Assembly: GCA_021810605.1 (NCBI GenBank)
Contig: JAJZIL010000008.1
Span: 1-42,674, forward strand
Source of the DNA: a bacterium
GTDB taxonomy: Bacteria > Patescibacteriota > Dojkabacteria > JAKAPS01 > JAJZLI01
Reading direction: 5' to 3'
DNA length: 42,674 nt
Shown here in pieces: positions 32,964 to 42,371 of the stretch; positions within the stretch are counted from its first letter, which is position 1; each line of letters begins with the position of its first letter. The translations under genes were made by a program, and so were the position numbers. The notes under the pieces were generated by a model that saw only the letters and a program-made list of their open reading frames with translations, had not been told where the DNA came from and ran no database searches.

Positions 32964-35963
32964 ATGATTGAGAAAATAGTATCATTTTCATTAAAAAATA
33001 AAGTATTAATATTCATAATATTAATATTTTTAGTATTATTTGGAGCTTATGCATATATAGTTGCTGATAGAGAAGTATTCCCTAATGTTAATTTAGATAC
33101 ATTGATCATACAGGCATCATACCCTAATGCAAATGCATCTGAAGTTTATAATAATTTAACTAGTCCTATATATAATTCAATAAAATCAATTAACGGAATC
33201 CAGACAATACAGGAAAATGCTAATAATGGATTTACAACCCTTATAGTAACTTCTAACTATGGAGTTGATCAAAATAGTCTAGAACAACAATTAAACCAAG
33301 ATATACAGTCAGTAAAACTTCCAAGTGGAGTAAATCCTCCTCAAGTATCTCAATTTAATTTTACAGATCTTCCTATACTAGAAATATCTTTACATGGGAC
33401 AGGATATCAAAAATATGCAATGAATACCCTTATTCCAGATTTAAATAATATATCTGGAGTATCTCAAGTACTATATTATGGAAATACTACAAGAGAATTA
33501 CATATTAATGTGAATTATTCTAAATTAAAACAATATAATATCTCATATACAAATTTTATAAATATAATAAAATCTTTTGATATCTCTAGTTCAATTGGAA
33601 CTGTTAATAGCTCAAATAATATATCTCGAGCATTAACTATATATTCTAACATTGGAAGTATTAATTCTCTTAATAATGCAGTTATAGGAACATATCAGGG
33701 AATCCCAGTAAAACTCTCTAAAGTTGCTAATACAAAAATAGTTGAAGAATATAGAAATCAGATAGTCAGTACAAATGGTAAAAAATCAATTGTCATATCC
33801 ATAACAGGACAGCAAAATATAAATACTATTACAACAATTCAATCATTAATAGGAAAAATTAACTCAACACTCCCAAAAGGAGTTCACTACACAACACTAA
33901 GTAATGATACACAAACAATAAATAGTACTATTTCAGGAATAGTTGATGAAACTCTTCAAGGAATAATACTTGCTATAATAATAATATTCATATTCTTAAG
34001 AAGTTCTAATACTACATTAATAGCTTCCCTTTCAATTCCAATATCATTCTTTTTTGCTTTAAGTTTAATGAATCTACAAAATATTACATTTAATATAATG
34101 TCTCTATCTGGATTATCAGTTGCACTTGGAAGAATTGTAGATGATAGTATTGTTGTAATTGAAAATATATTTAGACATGTATCTGAAAACAAAAATCCAG
34201 ATGAAAATGTAATAATATCTTCAGTAAAAGAAGTAGGTGGAGCAATAACATCTTCTACCCTTACAACAATAGGAGTATTTCTCCCTATTGCTTTTGTAGG
34301 AGGAATAACAAGTTCATTCTTTAATCCTTTTGCATTTACTGCTGTATCTGCATTAATTGCCTCATTATTTACAGCAATAATAGTAATTCCTCTATTTAGT
34401 AAGATGTTCTTATTAAGAAAGAATGCTAAACAGATAAAAGAAAAAGAGTTTTTCCTTTCAAAATATTATAAAATATTACTTGAATATTCTCTGAAACATA
34501 AATTATATACAATATTAATAACTTTTATTTTAGTTATTGCATCTCTATTCTTAATAAATCATATACAAACTGGGTTTATACCCTCTCCTCAACAACCTGA
34601 TGCAATAATAACAGGATCTCTCCCTATTGGAACAGATCAAAAATCAACAGAAGCTGTAACAGAAAAGATTACTAATTATCTTAGTGGAATAAATACTCTT
34701 TCATCATATACAGTTCAAGTTGGAGCAACATCATCTGCAAAAAGTCTTAATTCATCAGTCGGAGGATTATCTCAAAATAATACATTCCAAATATATTTAG
34801 CTTTTAATAGTTCTAATAATATTAATAGTATAATAAGTAATATAGAAAATTATGATAATAAAATAAAAAATCTGAATTCTCAAGTTAATCTACTTTCAGC
34901 AGTTGGAAATCTAAATACTGTATCTTTAACAATTAATTCTAATTCACAAACAAAACTATATAATGCAAATAAATATTTGATGAATAAATTAAAGGGTATA
35001 AAGAATTTATCAAATTTATCTTCAAATCTTAATAATGATACTTATCAGAAAGAAATTATATTAAATAATAAAAAGCTTAATCAAAATGGATTAACTTCAG
35101 ATCAAGTATTAGAAGAAATTGCCCCATACTTCATACCTCAGAATATATCTGGATATACAGTTGGGAATAATAGTTATAGTACTTATATATATATTAATAA
35201 TCTTCCAAATCTTAATAATATAACTATAACTAATTTATTTGGAAAAAGTATACCTTTATCATCTATAGCATCAATCCAAAATAAACCATATACATCAAGC
35301 ATAACATATCAAAATGGGATAAGAGCTGCTAATATAAATGCATTGATATCTTCTGGAGATACACAGAGTATAAATAATAAAATAAATAATTTATCAGATA
35401 CTACAGTAAAGAAATATGGAGTTAGTATTACAAATCAAGGATCATCTTCTACTCAAACTTCATCTTTTAATTCATTATATGAGGCAATGGGTATATCTAT
35501 ATTCATAGTACTTATAATTATGATTGCAACATTCTCATCTCTTGCAGAACCTATTGCAATACTATTCTCTCTTCCTGTCACTATTATAGGTATTTTAGTA
35601 GGATTATATATAACTCGATCTACACTAAACCTTCCAGCTCTTATAGGAGCATTAATGCTTATTGGTATAGTTGTAACAAATGCTATAGTTTTACTCACAA
35701 AAGTAAGACAGAATATTGATGATGGAATGAGTATTCATGATGCATTAATAGAAGGTGGAAGAATAAGATTAAGACCTATACTTATGACTGCTATAACAAC
35801 AATATTTGCTCTACTTCCATTAGCATTATTTGCATCTTCTGCAACTTTAATAGGACAATCACTTGCTATAACAGTAATAGGAGGATTATTTAGTTCAACA
35901 TTCCTCACTCTTATAATAGTTCCTGTGATATATGCTTCAATAAAAAAAGAAAAGATAGATTAA
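32964..35963 (+). CDS. RND family efflux transporter (AcrB/SwrC-like)
   Basis: 999 aa, twelve membrane helices with two large periplasmic-type loops. SFSLKNKVLIF starts helix 1, and ADREVFPNV follows it. Helix 4 contains GRIVDDSIVVIEN with the proton-relay Asp pair; helix 10 has GIVVTNAIVLLTKV, where AcrB's Lys is Thr, as in Gram-positive SwrC-like pumps. RLRPILMTAITTI follows. Loops are rich in Asn and Ser. It may export lipids or drugs. No membrane-fusion or outer-membrane partner lies nearby, in keeping with a single-membrane cell. The stop overlaps recO by 4 bp. Confidence 0.92.
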   Translation: MIEKIVSFSLKNKVLIFIILIFLVLFGAYAYIVADREVFPNVNLDTLIIQASYPNANASEVYNNLTSPIYNSIKSINGIQTIQENANNGFTTLIVTSNYGVDQNSLEQQLNQDIQSVKLPSGVNPPQVSQFNFTDLPILEISLHGTGYQKYAMNTLIPDLNNISGVSQVLYYGNTTRELHINVNYSKLKQYNISYTNFINIIKSFDISSSIGTVNSSNNISRALTIYSNIGSINSLNNAVIGTYQGIPVKLSKVANTKIVEEYRNQIVSTNGKKSIVISITGQQNINTITTIQSLIGKINSTLPKGVHYTTLSNDTQTINSTISGIVDETLQGIILAIIIIFIFLRSSNTTLIASLSIPISFFFALSLMNLQNITFNIMSLSGLSVALGRIVDDSIVVIENIFRHVSENKNPDENVIISSVKEVGGAITSSTLTTIGVFLPIAFVGGITSSFFNPFAFTAVSALIASLFTAIIVIPLFSKMFLLRKNAKQIKEKEFFLSKYYKILLEYSLKHKLYTILITFILVIASLFLINHIQTGFIPSPQQPDAIITGSLPIGTDQKSTEAVTEKITNYLSGINTLSSYTVQVGATSSAKSLNSSVGGLSQNNTFQIYLAFNSSNNINSIISNIENYDNKIKNLNSQVNLLSAVGNLNTVSLTINSNSQTKLYNANKYLMNKLKGIKNLSNLSSNLNNDTYQKEIILNNKKLNQNGLTSDQVLEEIAPYFIPQNISGYTVGNNSYSTYIYINNLPNLNNITITNLFGKSIPLSSIASIQNKPYTSSITYQNGIRAANINALISSGDTQSINNKINNLSDTTVKKYGVSITNQGSSSTQTSSFNSLYEAMGISIFIVLIIMIATFSSLAEPIAILFSLPVTIIGILVGLYITRSTLNLPALIGALMLIGIVVTNAIVLLTKVRQNIDDGMSIHDALIEGGRIRLRPILMTAITTIFALLPLALFASSATLIGQSLAITVIGGLFSSTFLTLIIVPVIYASIKKEKID

Positions 35964-36667
35964 ATATTAAGATAAACTGTTGATTTTATCTTAGATGAGA
36001 AAAAATTTTCTGTAAATAATATAAGGTAAAATAAAGCTTCCTTAAGGTTAATATCATCTATACTAAATTTCACTTTATTCTTATCAATATCAAACATCGA
36101 TAAATATTTTAAAAGTTTTATAGTAGTATTATCTATATTACTCTCAGAAAAATTAGTACATCTCAAATGAGATAACCCTTCTGATGATATTATAATCTTA
36201 TTAGTATTACTCAATTCTTCACCGCAAATATTACAGATATAGAGATCAATAAATACACCTTCATAATAAAGCATTTTCTCTAAAAATAAACATAGATACA
36301 ATTTAGGAGTATTTTCTAAATGTTTTATACAAAAGATAAGAGTATTATAAATTAAACTCTCATCTGTAGAATCTCTCTGAATTTTTAAAACAACTTCTAA
36401 CAAAAAAAGTATATAAAAAGAATTAGTCTCTTTTATATTTGCAAAGGAATTTTTGATTATAACTGTAGTAAGAATATCTAGCCCCTTAGTCTTAACTTTA
36501 TTATAAGATATAAGATTCCCTATATCTAAAAGATTTTGCCTTTTTCCATTTTTAACACTTTTAGCAATCAAAGAAATTTTTCCTGTTCGAGTAAAAAGAG
36601 TCAGAATTTTATCATTATCTTTATAATCAGTTGATCTTAAAATTATACCTTCATATAAATTATGCAT
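35960..36667 (-). CDS. recO: DNA repair protein RecO
   Basis: 235 aa. N-terminal OB fold (LYEGIILRSTDYKDNDKILT, then FTRTGKISLIAKSVKNGKR), helical middle, and a C-terminal zinc site with CNICG and a later Cys in LRC. RecO loads RecA in the RecFOR pathway. It directly follows the DUF4012 gene, without a gap, at the end of a glycan operon, an unusual home. Convergent with the RND gene. Confidence 0.88.
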   Translation of the reverse strand: MHNLYEGIILRSTDYKDNDKILTLFTRTGKISLIAKSVKNGKRQNLLDIGNLISYNKVKTKGLDILTTVIIKNSFANIKETNSFYILFLLEVVLKIQRDSTDESLIYNTLIFCIKHLENTPKLYLCLFLEKMLYYEGVFIDLYICNICGEELSNTNKIIISSEGLSHLRCTNFSESNIDNTTIKLLKYLSMFDIDKNKVKFSIDDINLKEALFYLILFTENFFSSKIKSTVYLNI

Positions 36668-38536
36668 TTATAGATTTATTGTAGTATTAGAAGTAATATA
36701 GATAGATTTATAAAAACTTCCATATCTTACATTTAACCATTCTCCTTTTATTCCTGCTTCTTTCTGAAATATTAATTTACTTAATGATATGTTCTTTGGT
36801 AGCATATATGTATACGTCAATGTCCCTTTTGCAGGGGGATCATATTTAGATAAACGAGGTTTAATTGTGATATGATTTCCAAAAACAGTTTTATTAACAG
36901 TTGTATTTAGATAATCTTGAGTAAATCCATTAGTACCTGACATTGAGACTAATTTAGATCCCTGAGGGGTATACATTCTAACCCAAGAAAGATAAGGTCC
37001 TACTAACCAATCATCATATACTGCTGGATTTACCCAAGTTACAGAAACTGATTGTTCATATCCTGTAGCAACCTTTTGAATATTAACATTAACAGTTTCT
37101 CCCATAAAATAATTATCCTTAGCACCTGCAAGATTAGCTTCAACAACTTGGAGATAATCGTACTTATTTGATTTAGGAATTGTACCTCCCCAACCATACT
37201 GAGTAACAAGATTTTCAGCTTTAGGATTATTAAAATATAGAAGTACTTGTTTTTGATTAAGATTATTTATCATAACATTTAAAACCTTAAATACCTGATT
37301 TCCAGTAGAGTGGAAAACCTTTGAAATAAGTTCATGCATCATTATAGATATAAAATCTTTTCTTTCTTGTTGAGGTAACCCGGATTTTTCTGCCATATAC
37401 TCCATATAATAATTAGCATTACTTCCTGTTAAAACTAGATTATTACCATACACAGATGGCATAGTAATTCCTCCAACTGCATTTATAAGTTGATCTACAA
37501 ACCAAGTATCAATAAATATTACACCATCAATCTGAGGTGCATTATTTATCGAATTATAAAATTTATATATATTTGAAACTGACTCTGGGACATCTGGAGA
37601 AGTATTTGCATCTCTTAGTGCCCAATAATATGTACCGTTATAAACATATAGAGGTCTTGGAGCAACAGGTTTATAATGTATAACATTTGCTATATTATAT
37701 ATATTCTCTGCACTAATAGAACCCAGATTTCCATTATTAAAATTAACAAAACCAAATGCTGTCATAAATCCTCCAGTTGGTCTAATTTCTCCACTATTCT
37801 CAAACATTAAAAGATATTTTTCTGGATTTGGAACACCAAGTATACTTTCTAGTACAGAAGTAGAATTGTATATTGTAGGAAGGGCTGTGATAACACCTGC
37901 AAAAGTCTTTTTTAATCCTGATATATTATATTTTTTATTTATAGATGAAGGAACATATGCTATATTTACCTTCTGTATATAACTATTAGCTTTACTAAAA
38001 TCTGGATATGCTTTTTTAAGTAAGGGTGATATTTGAGGAAGTGATTTTACTATATCATAAATCTTTTGCTTTCCAGTTGTTGAATATGCTTTTTTTGACT
38101 CACTAGTAGTATATCCAAATAATGGTGCTATATTATTTATACCACTTTCTACATCACTAAAACCTTCAATTGCATAATAACCAGAATAAATAAGGTTATA
38201 ACCTAATGAATAATAATTATTTAAAATAGGAATATAGTTCATATAACCTAAAGTACCAATCTCACTTCTCATATTGGATAAACTAGTTTTTAAAGTAGGA
38301 ATTTGAGTCTCTATACCAGATAAATCTTTTTTTGATTTATAATAATTAAGCAGAGTCAATGCACTCTTAGCTTTATCATAGTTATTTTTTAAACTCAATC
38401 CAGGAGATAATAAAAAGAAATAACCCAAGATAAGAAGTATCAATACCACAGGAATAGTAATTTGAAACCACAACTCTTTATAAATTGGATTCTTTTTATG
38501 AGACTTATTGTACTTATCAAGGCTTATTACAGTCAT
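36668..38536 (-). CDS. DUF4012 family membrane-anchored protein
   Basis: 622 aa. Cytoplasmic N-terminus of about 26 basic residues, one membrane helix (about 27-48), then a large outside domain. DUF4012 marks: NSGEIRPTGGFMTAFGFVNF, and later IDGVIFIDTWFVDQLINAVG. The family is found in Patescibacteria and Gram-positives, often beside polysaccharide genes; its role is unproven, but LytR-like or glycan-attachment functions are suggested. It overlaps the sugar transferase gene by one base. Confidence 0.9.
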   Translation of the reverse strand: MTVISLDKYNKSHKKNPIYKELWFQITIPVVLILLILGYFFLLSPGLSLKNNYDKAKSALTLLNYYKSKKDLSGIETQIPTLKTSLSNMRSEIGTLGYMNYIPILNNYYSLGYNLIYSGYYAIEGFSDVESGINNIAPLFGYTTSESKKAYSTTGKQKIYDIVKSLPQISPLLKKAYPDFSKANSYIQKVNIAYVPSSINKKYNISGLKKTFAGVITALPTIYNSTSVLESILGVPNPEKYLLMFENSGEIRPTGGFMTAFGFVNFNNGNLGSISAENIYNIANVIHYKPVAPRPLYVYNGTYYWALRDANTSPDVPESVSNIYKFYNSINNAPQIDGVIFIDTWFVDQLINAVGGITMPSVYGNNLVLTGSNANYYMEYMAEKSGLPQQERKDFISIMMHELISKVFHSTGNQVFKVLNVMINNLNQKQVLLYFNNPKAENLVTQYGWGGTIPKSNKYDYLQVVEANLAGAKDNYFMGETVNVNIQKVATGYEQSVSVTWVNPAVYDDWLVGPYLSWVRMYTPQGSKLVSMSGTNGFTQDYLNTTVNKTVFGNHITIKPRLSKYDPPAKGTLTYTYMLPKNISLSKLIFQKEAGIKGEWLNVRYGSFYKSIYITSNTTINL

Positions 38537-39189
38537 CAGTATGCACCTTTCCTAGAAAATACTACAAAAGGAGTTTTTAATAATATTAAGAAATAATTTT
38601 TTATTGAACACTCACTTGCATATTCTAAATCAATTTTAATTCTTTTGTCAAAAGGAATTTCTGAACGCCCAGATACCTGCCATACACCTGTAATTCCAGG
38701 TTTTATAGAAGTTATGATTTCTATATCTTTTTTAAATTTTCTATCTCTAGAGATATAATATTCTAGCTCATCAAAATAGTATGCTCTGGGACCGACAAGA
38801 CTCATATCTCCTTTTAATACATTAAAAAACTGAGGTAATTCGTCTAAACTATACTTACGAATAAATTTTCCTACTTTTGTAACTCTAGGATCATTTTTAA
38901 GTTTATAATTATTTTTTTTGTATTCCATATAAAATTTTTTAAAACGCTTATCTGTTTTTAAAAGTGTATGTGCATTTTGTATCATCGATCTAAATTTATA
39001 AAATTTAAAAGGAGAATAATTCAAACCTACTCTTTCAGGTGTATCAGCAAAAATAGGACCCTTAGAATCAATTTTAATAGCAATTGCAATAATTATCATT
39101 AACCAAGAAAATATTATAATCGCAAATAAAGATCCTATAATATCAAAGAATCTTATTGTTATCCTGTAAAACATATACTGTTTACGCAT
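38536..39189 (-). CDS. Undecaprenyl-phosphate sugar phosphotransferase (bacterial sugar transferase)
   Basis: 217 aa. One N-terminal membrane segment (about 12-36), then the catalytic domain with KFYKFRSMIQNA, DPRVTKVGKFIRKYSLDELP, LKGDMSLVGPRA and KPGITGVWQVSGRS. The enzyme attaches the first sugar-1-phosphate to the lipid carrier and starts glycan assembly. It is the short WcaJ/PglC-like form without the large N-terminal membrane region. Overlaps its upstream GT4 gene by 8 bp. Confidence 0.93.
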   Translation of the reverse strand: MRKQYMFYRITIRFFDIIGSLFAIIIFSWLMIIIAIAIKIDSKGPIFADTPERVGLNYSPFKFYKFRSMIQNAHTLLKTDKRFKKFYMEYKKNNYKLKNDPRVTKVGKFIRKYSLDELPQFFNVLKGDMSLVGPRAYYFDELEYYISRDRKFKKDIEIITSIKPGITGVWQVSGRSEIPFDKRIKIDLEYASECSIKNYFLILLKTPFVVFSRKGAY

Positions 39190-40255
39190 TAGATAAAATA
39201 TTTATTAAATTATAATTAAAATTTTCCTTAGAAAAACGTAAACTATTCTTTCTACACTCAAACTTATCTATATCTGAACTATCAAAGTTTTTAATGATTT
39301 TCTCTAATTCTAATTCATTTTCAAAAAAATACCCAGTTTTGTTTTCTAGAATACTTTCTAAAACTCCATCTTTTCTTAATGCTATAACGCATTTTCCACA
39401 TGCTTGAGCTTCAATTGGAGTCAACCCAAAATCTTCTGCTCCAGGAAAAATTAAAGCTTGAGATTTATTCATCAACTTGATCATAGATTTATCATCTATA
39501 TTACCATAAAATTTTATATATCTTTTATCTGAAATACTCTCTAGATATTTTCTATACTTCCCATCACCTATTATATCAAGTCTTTTTCCAATTCTATTGA
39601 ATACTTTTATAGCTGTCTGTATGTTTTTATATTTTTCTAATCTTGAAACTATCAAAAAATTCCCATTATCTGAAAAATCTTTTGTCATATTAAATTTATC
39701 TGTATCAACAAATGGATAAAGTATCCTACTATCTTTTCTATAAAATTTTAAAATTCTTAATCTTACAGTATTAGAATTTGATATTATATTATCTAAACTT
39801 TGAGCTGAATAGAAATCTTTCAGTCTTAAATAGTTATTTATTATTTCTAATGGGAATTTATATTTTATTCTATCTTGTGTAGAATTGGGCATATTCCATA
39901 AAAATCTTGGGGGAGTAAGAATATATGAGATATGTTTAACAGAACCTGTATTTATATCCTTTGCAAAACCAGATGTGAGAGAAAGAATCAAATCATATTC
40001 AGAAAAAGAAAAATTTTCAAAAGAAATAGGGTAGAAAGGAACTCCAAATGAAGACATCTTTCTTAAAAATCTACTATTTTTTGATTCAATTATATTATAT
40101 TTCTGAAAACTATCAGGAAGATTTTCTTTGATATAATAGGTAGTAAATATATCTGCATCAGGGAACAAATCCATTATACCTTCAAGCTGTCTTTCTAATC
40201 CACCATAAACTTTAAGGAAATCTGTTACTATTGCTATTTTAATCTTTTTTTCCAT
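39182..40255 (-). CDS. GT4 family glycosyltransferase
   Basis: 357 aa. GT-B fold: N-terminal IAIVTDFLKVYGGLERQLEG, C-terminal nucleotide-sugar site FLIVSRLEKYKN and PGAEDFGLTPIEAQACGK with the family's EDFG and E. Adds a sugar to a lipid-linked glycan. Paralogue of the gene just upstream, which it overlaps by 22 bp; the two probably arose by duplication. Donor and linkage cannot be inferred. Confidence 0.9.
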   Translation of the reverse strand: MEKKIKIAIVTDFLKVYGGLERQLEGIMDLFPDADIFTTYYIKENLPDSFQKYNIIESKNSRFLRKMSSFGVPFYPISFENFSFSEYDLILSLTSGFAKDINTGSVKHISYILTPPRFLWNMPNSTQDRIKYKFPLEIINNYLRLKDFYSAQSLDNIISNSNTVRLRILKFYRKDSRILYPFVDTDKFNMTKDFSDNGNFLIVSRLEKYKNIQTAIKVFNRIGKRLDIIGDGKYRKYLESISDKRYIKFYGNIDDKSMIKLMNKSQALIFPGAEDFGLTPIEAQACGKCVIALRKDGVLESILENKTGYFFENELELEKIIKNFDSSDIDKFECRKNSLRFSKENFNYNLINILSNA

Positions 40256-41331
40256 AAATCTTCTACTGTATTTTTTATACTCTTTCTAAAAATATCCTCT
40301 GAAAATCTTTTTGCAGAATTCCTACAATCCTTTTCACTAAAAGATAAAGTCTCAAATTTATCTATTGTACTACTAAGAGAAATTTCATTTTGATTATCAA
40401 AAAACAATCCATTTTTACCTTCTACTACACTCTCTAATACCCCTCCTTTAGAATATGCTATTACAGGTTTTCCACATGCAAGTGCCTCTACAGGAGTTAT
40501 TCCAAAATCTTCTTTTTGTGGGTAAATCAAAGCAATACATCTTCGATATTGATCTAAAAGATCACTATCTTCAATATTTTCTAGAAATTTAATATTCTCT
40601 TTGGATAAACCTTTTAGATAATCTATATATTCTCTATCTCCATTACCAACAATATGAACTTCTTTTCCAGATTTATTAAATGATTCAATAATAATATCAA
40701 TTCTTTTCCATTCAACAATCCTTCCAACATAAAGATAAAAATCTTTTGATAAATTTTTCAATGTTAAATATTTATTAATCTCCACAGGAGGATATATAAC
40801 AATACTATCTCTATTATAAAATTTCTTAATTCTCTCTTTTGTATATTCAGAATTTGCAATAAAATAATCTACTCTTTGAGCTGCTGCATAATCCCAAACT
40901 CTTAGATAAGATACTATAAAAGGAAGAACTAGACCTTGTAAAAAAGATACCTTCTGCATCTTTATATAATCATTGTAATCCCATATATATCTTGAGGGAG
41001 AATGCATATAACATATATGCATTGTACTAGGGGATGTAATTATCCCATGTGCAAACCTAGAAGAAGAAGATATGACTATATCATAATCATCAAAATTAAG
41101 TGTCTCAAAAATAATAGGATATAGAAAAAAAAGTTTTTTTGAATACTTCTTCATAAATTTATATTTTTGAAAACGAGAGGTTTTAAGATTTTTAAAAATT
41201 TTTAAATTTAAACTATTTGATATAGAAGTTATAATATCTGCTTTTGGATAAATTTCAGATAAAGAATAGACTACTTTCTCTGCACCCCCAAATTTTTGCA
41301 TAAAATCATCATGTACTATTGCATATTTCAT
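40234..41331 (-). CDS. GT4 family glycosyltransferase
   Basis: 365 aa. Same layout as the gene after it: YAIVHDDFMQKFGGAEKVVY, LYVGRIVEWKRIDII, then PQKEDFGITPVEALACGKPV and a GGVLESV loop. WbaZ-like glycosyltransferases (SISNSLNL-type acceptor region) share this form. First gene of the recO-terminated glycan operon. Divergent from galE, 41 bp away; no Shine-Dalgarno sequence. Confidence 0.9.
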   Translation of the reverse strand: MKYAIVHDDFMQKFGGAEKVVYSLSEIYPKADIITSISNSLNLKIFKNLKTSRFQKYKFMKKYSKKLFFLYPIIFETLNFDDYDIVISSSSRFAHGIITSPSTMHICYMHSPSRYIWDYNDYIKMQKVSFLQGLVLPFIVSYLRVWDYAAAQRVDYFIANSEYTKERIKKFYNRDSIVIYPPVEINKYLTLKNLSKDFYLYVGRIVEWKRIDIIIESFNKSGKEVHIVGNGDREYIDYLKGLSKENIKFLENIEDSDLLDQYRRCIALIYPQKEDFGITPVEALACGKPVIAYSKGGVLESVVEGKNGLFFDNQNEISLSSTIDKFETLSFSEKDCRNSAKRFSEDIFRKSIKNTVEDLWKKRLK

Positions 41332-41372
41332 AATATGATTATATCATTTAAAATACATTATTAAAAAGAATT

Positions 41373-42368
41373 ATGAGTACATCAAAACAGATTTTGGTTC
41401 TTGGAGGAGCTGGATATATAGGATCTCATACAATAGATCTTTTAGAACGATCTGGATATAGCATTATCGTATTAGATAATCTATACTCTGGACATAAAAA
41501 ATCACTTAGCAAGAATATCCAATTTGAGAAAAATGATATTTCAAAAAATAATCTCTCAGATATATCAGATAAATATGGGGAAATTTCTGGAATAATACAT
41601 TTTGCAAGCTTTATAGAAGTTGGAGAATCTATGAAAGACCCTTATAAATATATCAGTAATAATATTGATCGATCTACCGATGTTATGGAATTTATGAAAA
41701 ATAGGGGAATAAGAAATATTGTGTTTTCTTCTTCTGCCGCAGTCTATGGAAAAGACTATAAAGATAAACTGAAAGAAAGCTATATTAAAAAACCTATTAA
41801 TGTCTACGGATATACAAAATCAGTAGTAGAGGATCTACTTTCTTTTTATGATGAAATTTATGGAATAAAATCTATATCTCTAAGATATTTTAATGCATCT
41901 GGGGCATCTCATTTTAAAAATATTGGAGAAGACCATCCTAATGAAACTCATCTTATACCACTTATTATAAAAACTGCCCTCGGATTGAGAGAAAAGATTA
42001 TGATATATGGAGATGATTATAATACTCCAGATGGCACTTGTATAAGAGATTATATACATGTCGATGATCTTGCTCAAGCACATCTACTCTCTTTAGAACA
42101 TCTAATCAATGGAGGAGACAGTGATGTATTTAATTTAGGTGGATCTAGAGGATATTCTGTAAAAGAGATAATTGAAACAACTCAGAATATTACAAATCTT
42201 CATGTTAATAAAGAAATCACTCAAAGAAGAGAAGGTGACCCTGATATACTTATTGCAGACTATAGTAAGATACAAAAAAAACTAAAATGGGAACCAAAGT
42301 ATGAAGTAGATGATATAATACAGACTGCTTTTAATTGGCATAAAAATAATCCAGATGGATTTAATTAA
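41373..42368 (+). CDS. galE: UDP-glucose 4-epimerase
   Basis: 331 aa, full length. LVLGGAGYIGSHTIDLL (NAD site), VLDNLYSGHKKSL, FSSSAAVYG, VYGYTKSVVED (catalytic YxxxK) and LRYFNASGA, then GTCIRDYIHVDDLAQAH are typical of GalE. Makes UDP-galactose for surface glycans, fitting the neighbouring glycosyltransferases. Followed 3 bp later by another glycosyltransferase gene. Confidence 0.94.
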   Translation: MSTSKQILVLGGAGYIGSHTIDLLERSGYSIIVLDNLYSGHKKSLSKNIQFEKNDISKNNLSDISDKYGEISGIIHFASFIEVGESMKDPYKYISNNIDRSTDVMEFMKNRGIRNIVFSSSAAVYGKDYKDKLKESYIKKPINVYGYTKSVVEDLLSFYDEIYGIKSISLRYFNASGASHFKNIGEDHPNETHLIPLIIKTALGLREKIMIYGDDYNTPDGTCIRDYIHVDDLAQAHLLSLEHLINGGDSDVFNLGGSRGYSVKEIIETTQNITNLHVNKEITQRREGDPDILIADYSKIQKKLKWEPKYEVDDIIQTAFNWHKNNPDGFN

Positions 42369-42371
42369 TTT

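Noticed and set aside
32964-35963. Loss of the AcrB-type Lys in RND helix 10 as a sign of inactivity
   Set aside because: Thr at this place is, from memory, normal in Gram-positive SwrC-like pumps; the Asp pair in helix 4 is intact.
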